DNA from: Shewanella aestuarii
Lineage (GTDB): Bacteria > Pseudomonadota > Gammaproteobacteria > Enterobacterales > Shewanellaceae
Reading direction: 5' to 3'
NCBI RefSeq assembly: GCF_014647215.1
Contig: NZ_BMOT01000004.1
Location: 124,001-188,000, forward strand
DNA length: 64,000 nucleotides
Positions 62,904 through 64,000 of the stretch are shown here, piece by piece (within the stretch, counting starts at the first letter, position 1; every line of letters begins with the position of its first letter). Made by a program: the position numbers and the translations under genes. The notes below the pieces were generated by a model that saw only the letters and a list, made by a program, of their open reading frames with translations, ran no database searches and had not been told where the DNA came from.

Positions 62904-64000
62904 CTAGCTAAAGCTGTCAGCATATTGTTGATCAAAAAGTGCTTCGTCAACTTTATTACCTTTCAAACGTTCGACCACAAGGTAGTTAACAGGCACTAAG
63001 ATCAAGGTGATAAAGGTGGCAAAAATAATACCAAAGCCCAGTGATATCGCCATAGGGATCAAAAACTGTGCTTGGGTGGATTGTTCTAACAGCAGCGGCA
63101 TTAAACCGATAAAGGTAGTTAAACTGGTCAGCATCACTGGTCTAAATCGTTTCGCGCCAGCGGTTAAGACAGCTTCTACTAAGTCCATACCCTCAGCACG
63201 TTTCTTATTGATAAAATCCACCAGCACCAGTGAGTCATTGACCACAACCCCAACTAAAGCCAACATCCCCAATATACTAAATATGGTTAAAGGCGAGCCC
63301 ATTAACCAGTGGCCTATCACAGCACCAATTAAACCAAAGGGAATGACACTCATTACAATGAGCGGCTGAATGTAAGATTTAAAAGGTATTGCTAATAAGC
63401 TGTAAATCATAAATAAAACAAATACCAAGCCCCACTGTAAAGACCCAAAACTATCGCTTTGCTCGCGAGCCTCCCCTTCCAGTGAGTGCCTAACACCAGG
63501 ATATTGCACCATTAAACTATCAAGGTAATCCTTAAGATCAGCTTGAAGTACTGTCATATTGGTGTTGTCTTTGTCGACGTCAGCTGTGACATTTAACACA
63601 CGATATCTATCAATACGTCGAATGCTTGATGGGCTCTTACCTGAGGTCATTTTTGCCACATGACTCAGCGGTACCTGCGATCCCAGACTTGTTGTGATCA
63701 GCACCTTTTTTAGATCATCCATTGACTGGCGTTCGTTAAGTGGCAACCTAACCATGACTCGAACATCATCACGTCCTCGCTGAACTCGCTGAACTTCAGC
63801 ACCAAAATAAAAGCTTCTTACTTGGCTTGACACTTCTTGGCGAGTTAACCCAAGTGCTTTACCTTGTTCTGTTAATTCAATTAACAGCTCCTCTTTACCA
63901 TTTGAGAGGCTATCTGATATATCAAACACGGTCGGATAGGTTTTTAAGTGCTCTTTCACTTTATTAGCAACTTCACTCAATGTTTCTAGGGAGTTAGCAT
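62904..64000 (-). CDS. RND efflux transporter permease, C-terminal part (partial)
   Basis: The frame is open to the window edge (it continues ANSLETLSEVANKV... upstream), so this is the C-terminal 365 or so residues of a much longer protein. It holds a porter subdomain (EVQRVQRGRDDVRVMVRLP) and the last six-helix bundle with FSILGMLALVGVVVNDSLVLVDF and KRFRPVMLTSLTTFIGLMPL. Those are AcrB/HAE1-family motifs. The sequence is of the proton-driven inner-membrane pump type, which couples to a periplasmic adaptor and TolC-like exit duct. Substrate unknown. The start lies beyond 64000. Confidence 0.92.
   Translation of the reverse strand, partial: ANSLETLSEVANKVKEHLKTYPTVFDISDSLSNGKEELLIELTEQGKALGLTRQEVSSQVRSFYFGAEVQRVQRGRDDVRVMVRLPLNERQSMDDLKKVLITTSLGSQVPLSHVAKMTSGKSPSSIRRIDRYRVLNVTADVDKDNTNMTVLQADLKDYLDSLMVQYPGVRHSLEGEAREQSDSFGSLQWGLVFVLFMIYSLLAIPFKSYIQPLIVMSVIPFGLIGAVIGHWLMGSPLTIFSILGMLALVGVVVNDSLVLVDFINKKRAEGMDLVEAVLTAGAKRFRPVMLTSLTTFIGLMPLLLEQSTQAQFLIPMAISLGFGIIFATFITLILVPVNYLVVERLKGNKVDEALFDQQYADSFS

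Overview
The window reads as chromosome of a low-GC gammaproteobacterium, most likely a cold-adapted marine Shewanella (inference). The strongest support is the block zapA / 6S RNA / formyl-THF cyclo-ligase lying divergently from a UPF0149 gene, ubiH, ubiI and gcvT-gcvH-gcvP. Shewanella-type secreted proteins, small DUF3297 and DUF5062 genes, a ppaC pyrophosphatase and a PBP-like protein agree with this. No tRNA, rRNA, CRISPR array or replication origin was seen.

Layout. 1-6.5 kb: the end of an unknown gene, a retropepsin-like protein, and a translationally coupled pair encoding an OmpA-type protein and a lipoprotein with 14 Ig-like (BIG2) repeats. 7-20 kb: a Na/Pi cotransporter, then secreted or envelope peptidases (M9 collagenase, M3 Dcp-like lipoprotein, S8 subtilase with a PA insert), small conserved genes and a decayed di-haem peroxidase fragment. 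20-31 kb: a four-gene DUF2157/DUF4401/GDYXXLXY membrane operon, a serine hydrolase, a ClpP-fold lipoprotein, trxC, a porin, a CBS protein, a DoxX/LysR divergent pair and a CLCA_X-type putative metalloprotein.

31-37 kb is the accessory segment. It holds a membrane NERD-domain protein, an AT-rich gene for an anti-phage dCTP/dCMP deaminase (AvcD-like) whose 5' end is interrupted by an in-frame TAG, one intact REP-associated tyrosine transposase (RAYT) with perfect 21-bp terminal inverted repeats, a DUF5694 gene, and a second RAYT that is a deletion derivative. A structured repeat module lies beside the intact RAYT and recurs in a 326-bp tandem duplication at 41.7-42.4 kb, downstream of gcvP. Its loop and flanks are conserved while the 16-bp stem changes on both sides.

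37-42 kb: an M35 peptidase, a stand-alone protein resembling that peptidase's own N-terminal domain, a POT peptide transporter and an unknown membrane protein. 42-64 kb is mostly housekeeping: glycine cleavage, ubiquinone hydroxylases, zapA, 6S RNA, folate salvage, metY, folM, azlCD, a voltage-gated sodium-type channel, a glyoxalase-family protein, ppaC, a divergent bifunctional penicillin-binding protein, a DUF72 protein and the C-terminal part of an RND efflux pump. The several exported peptidases together with the peptide transporter suggest growth on protein-rich material.
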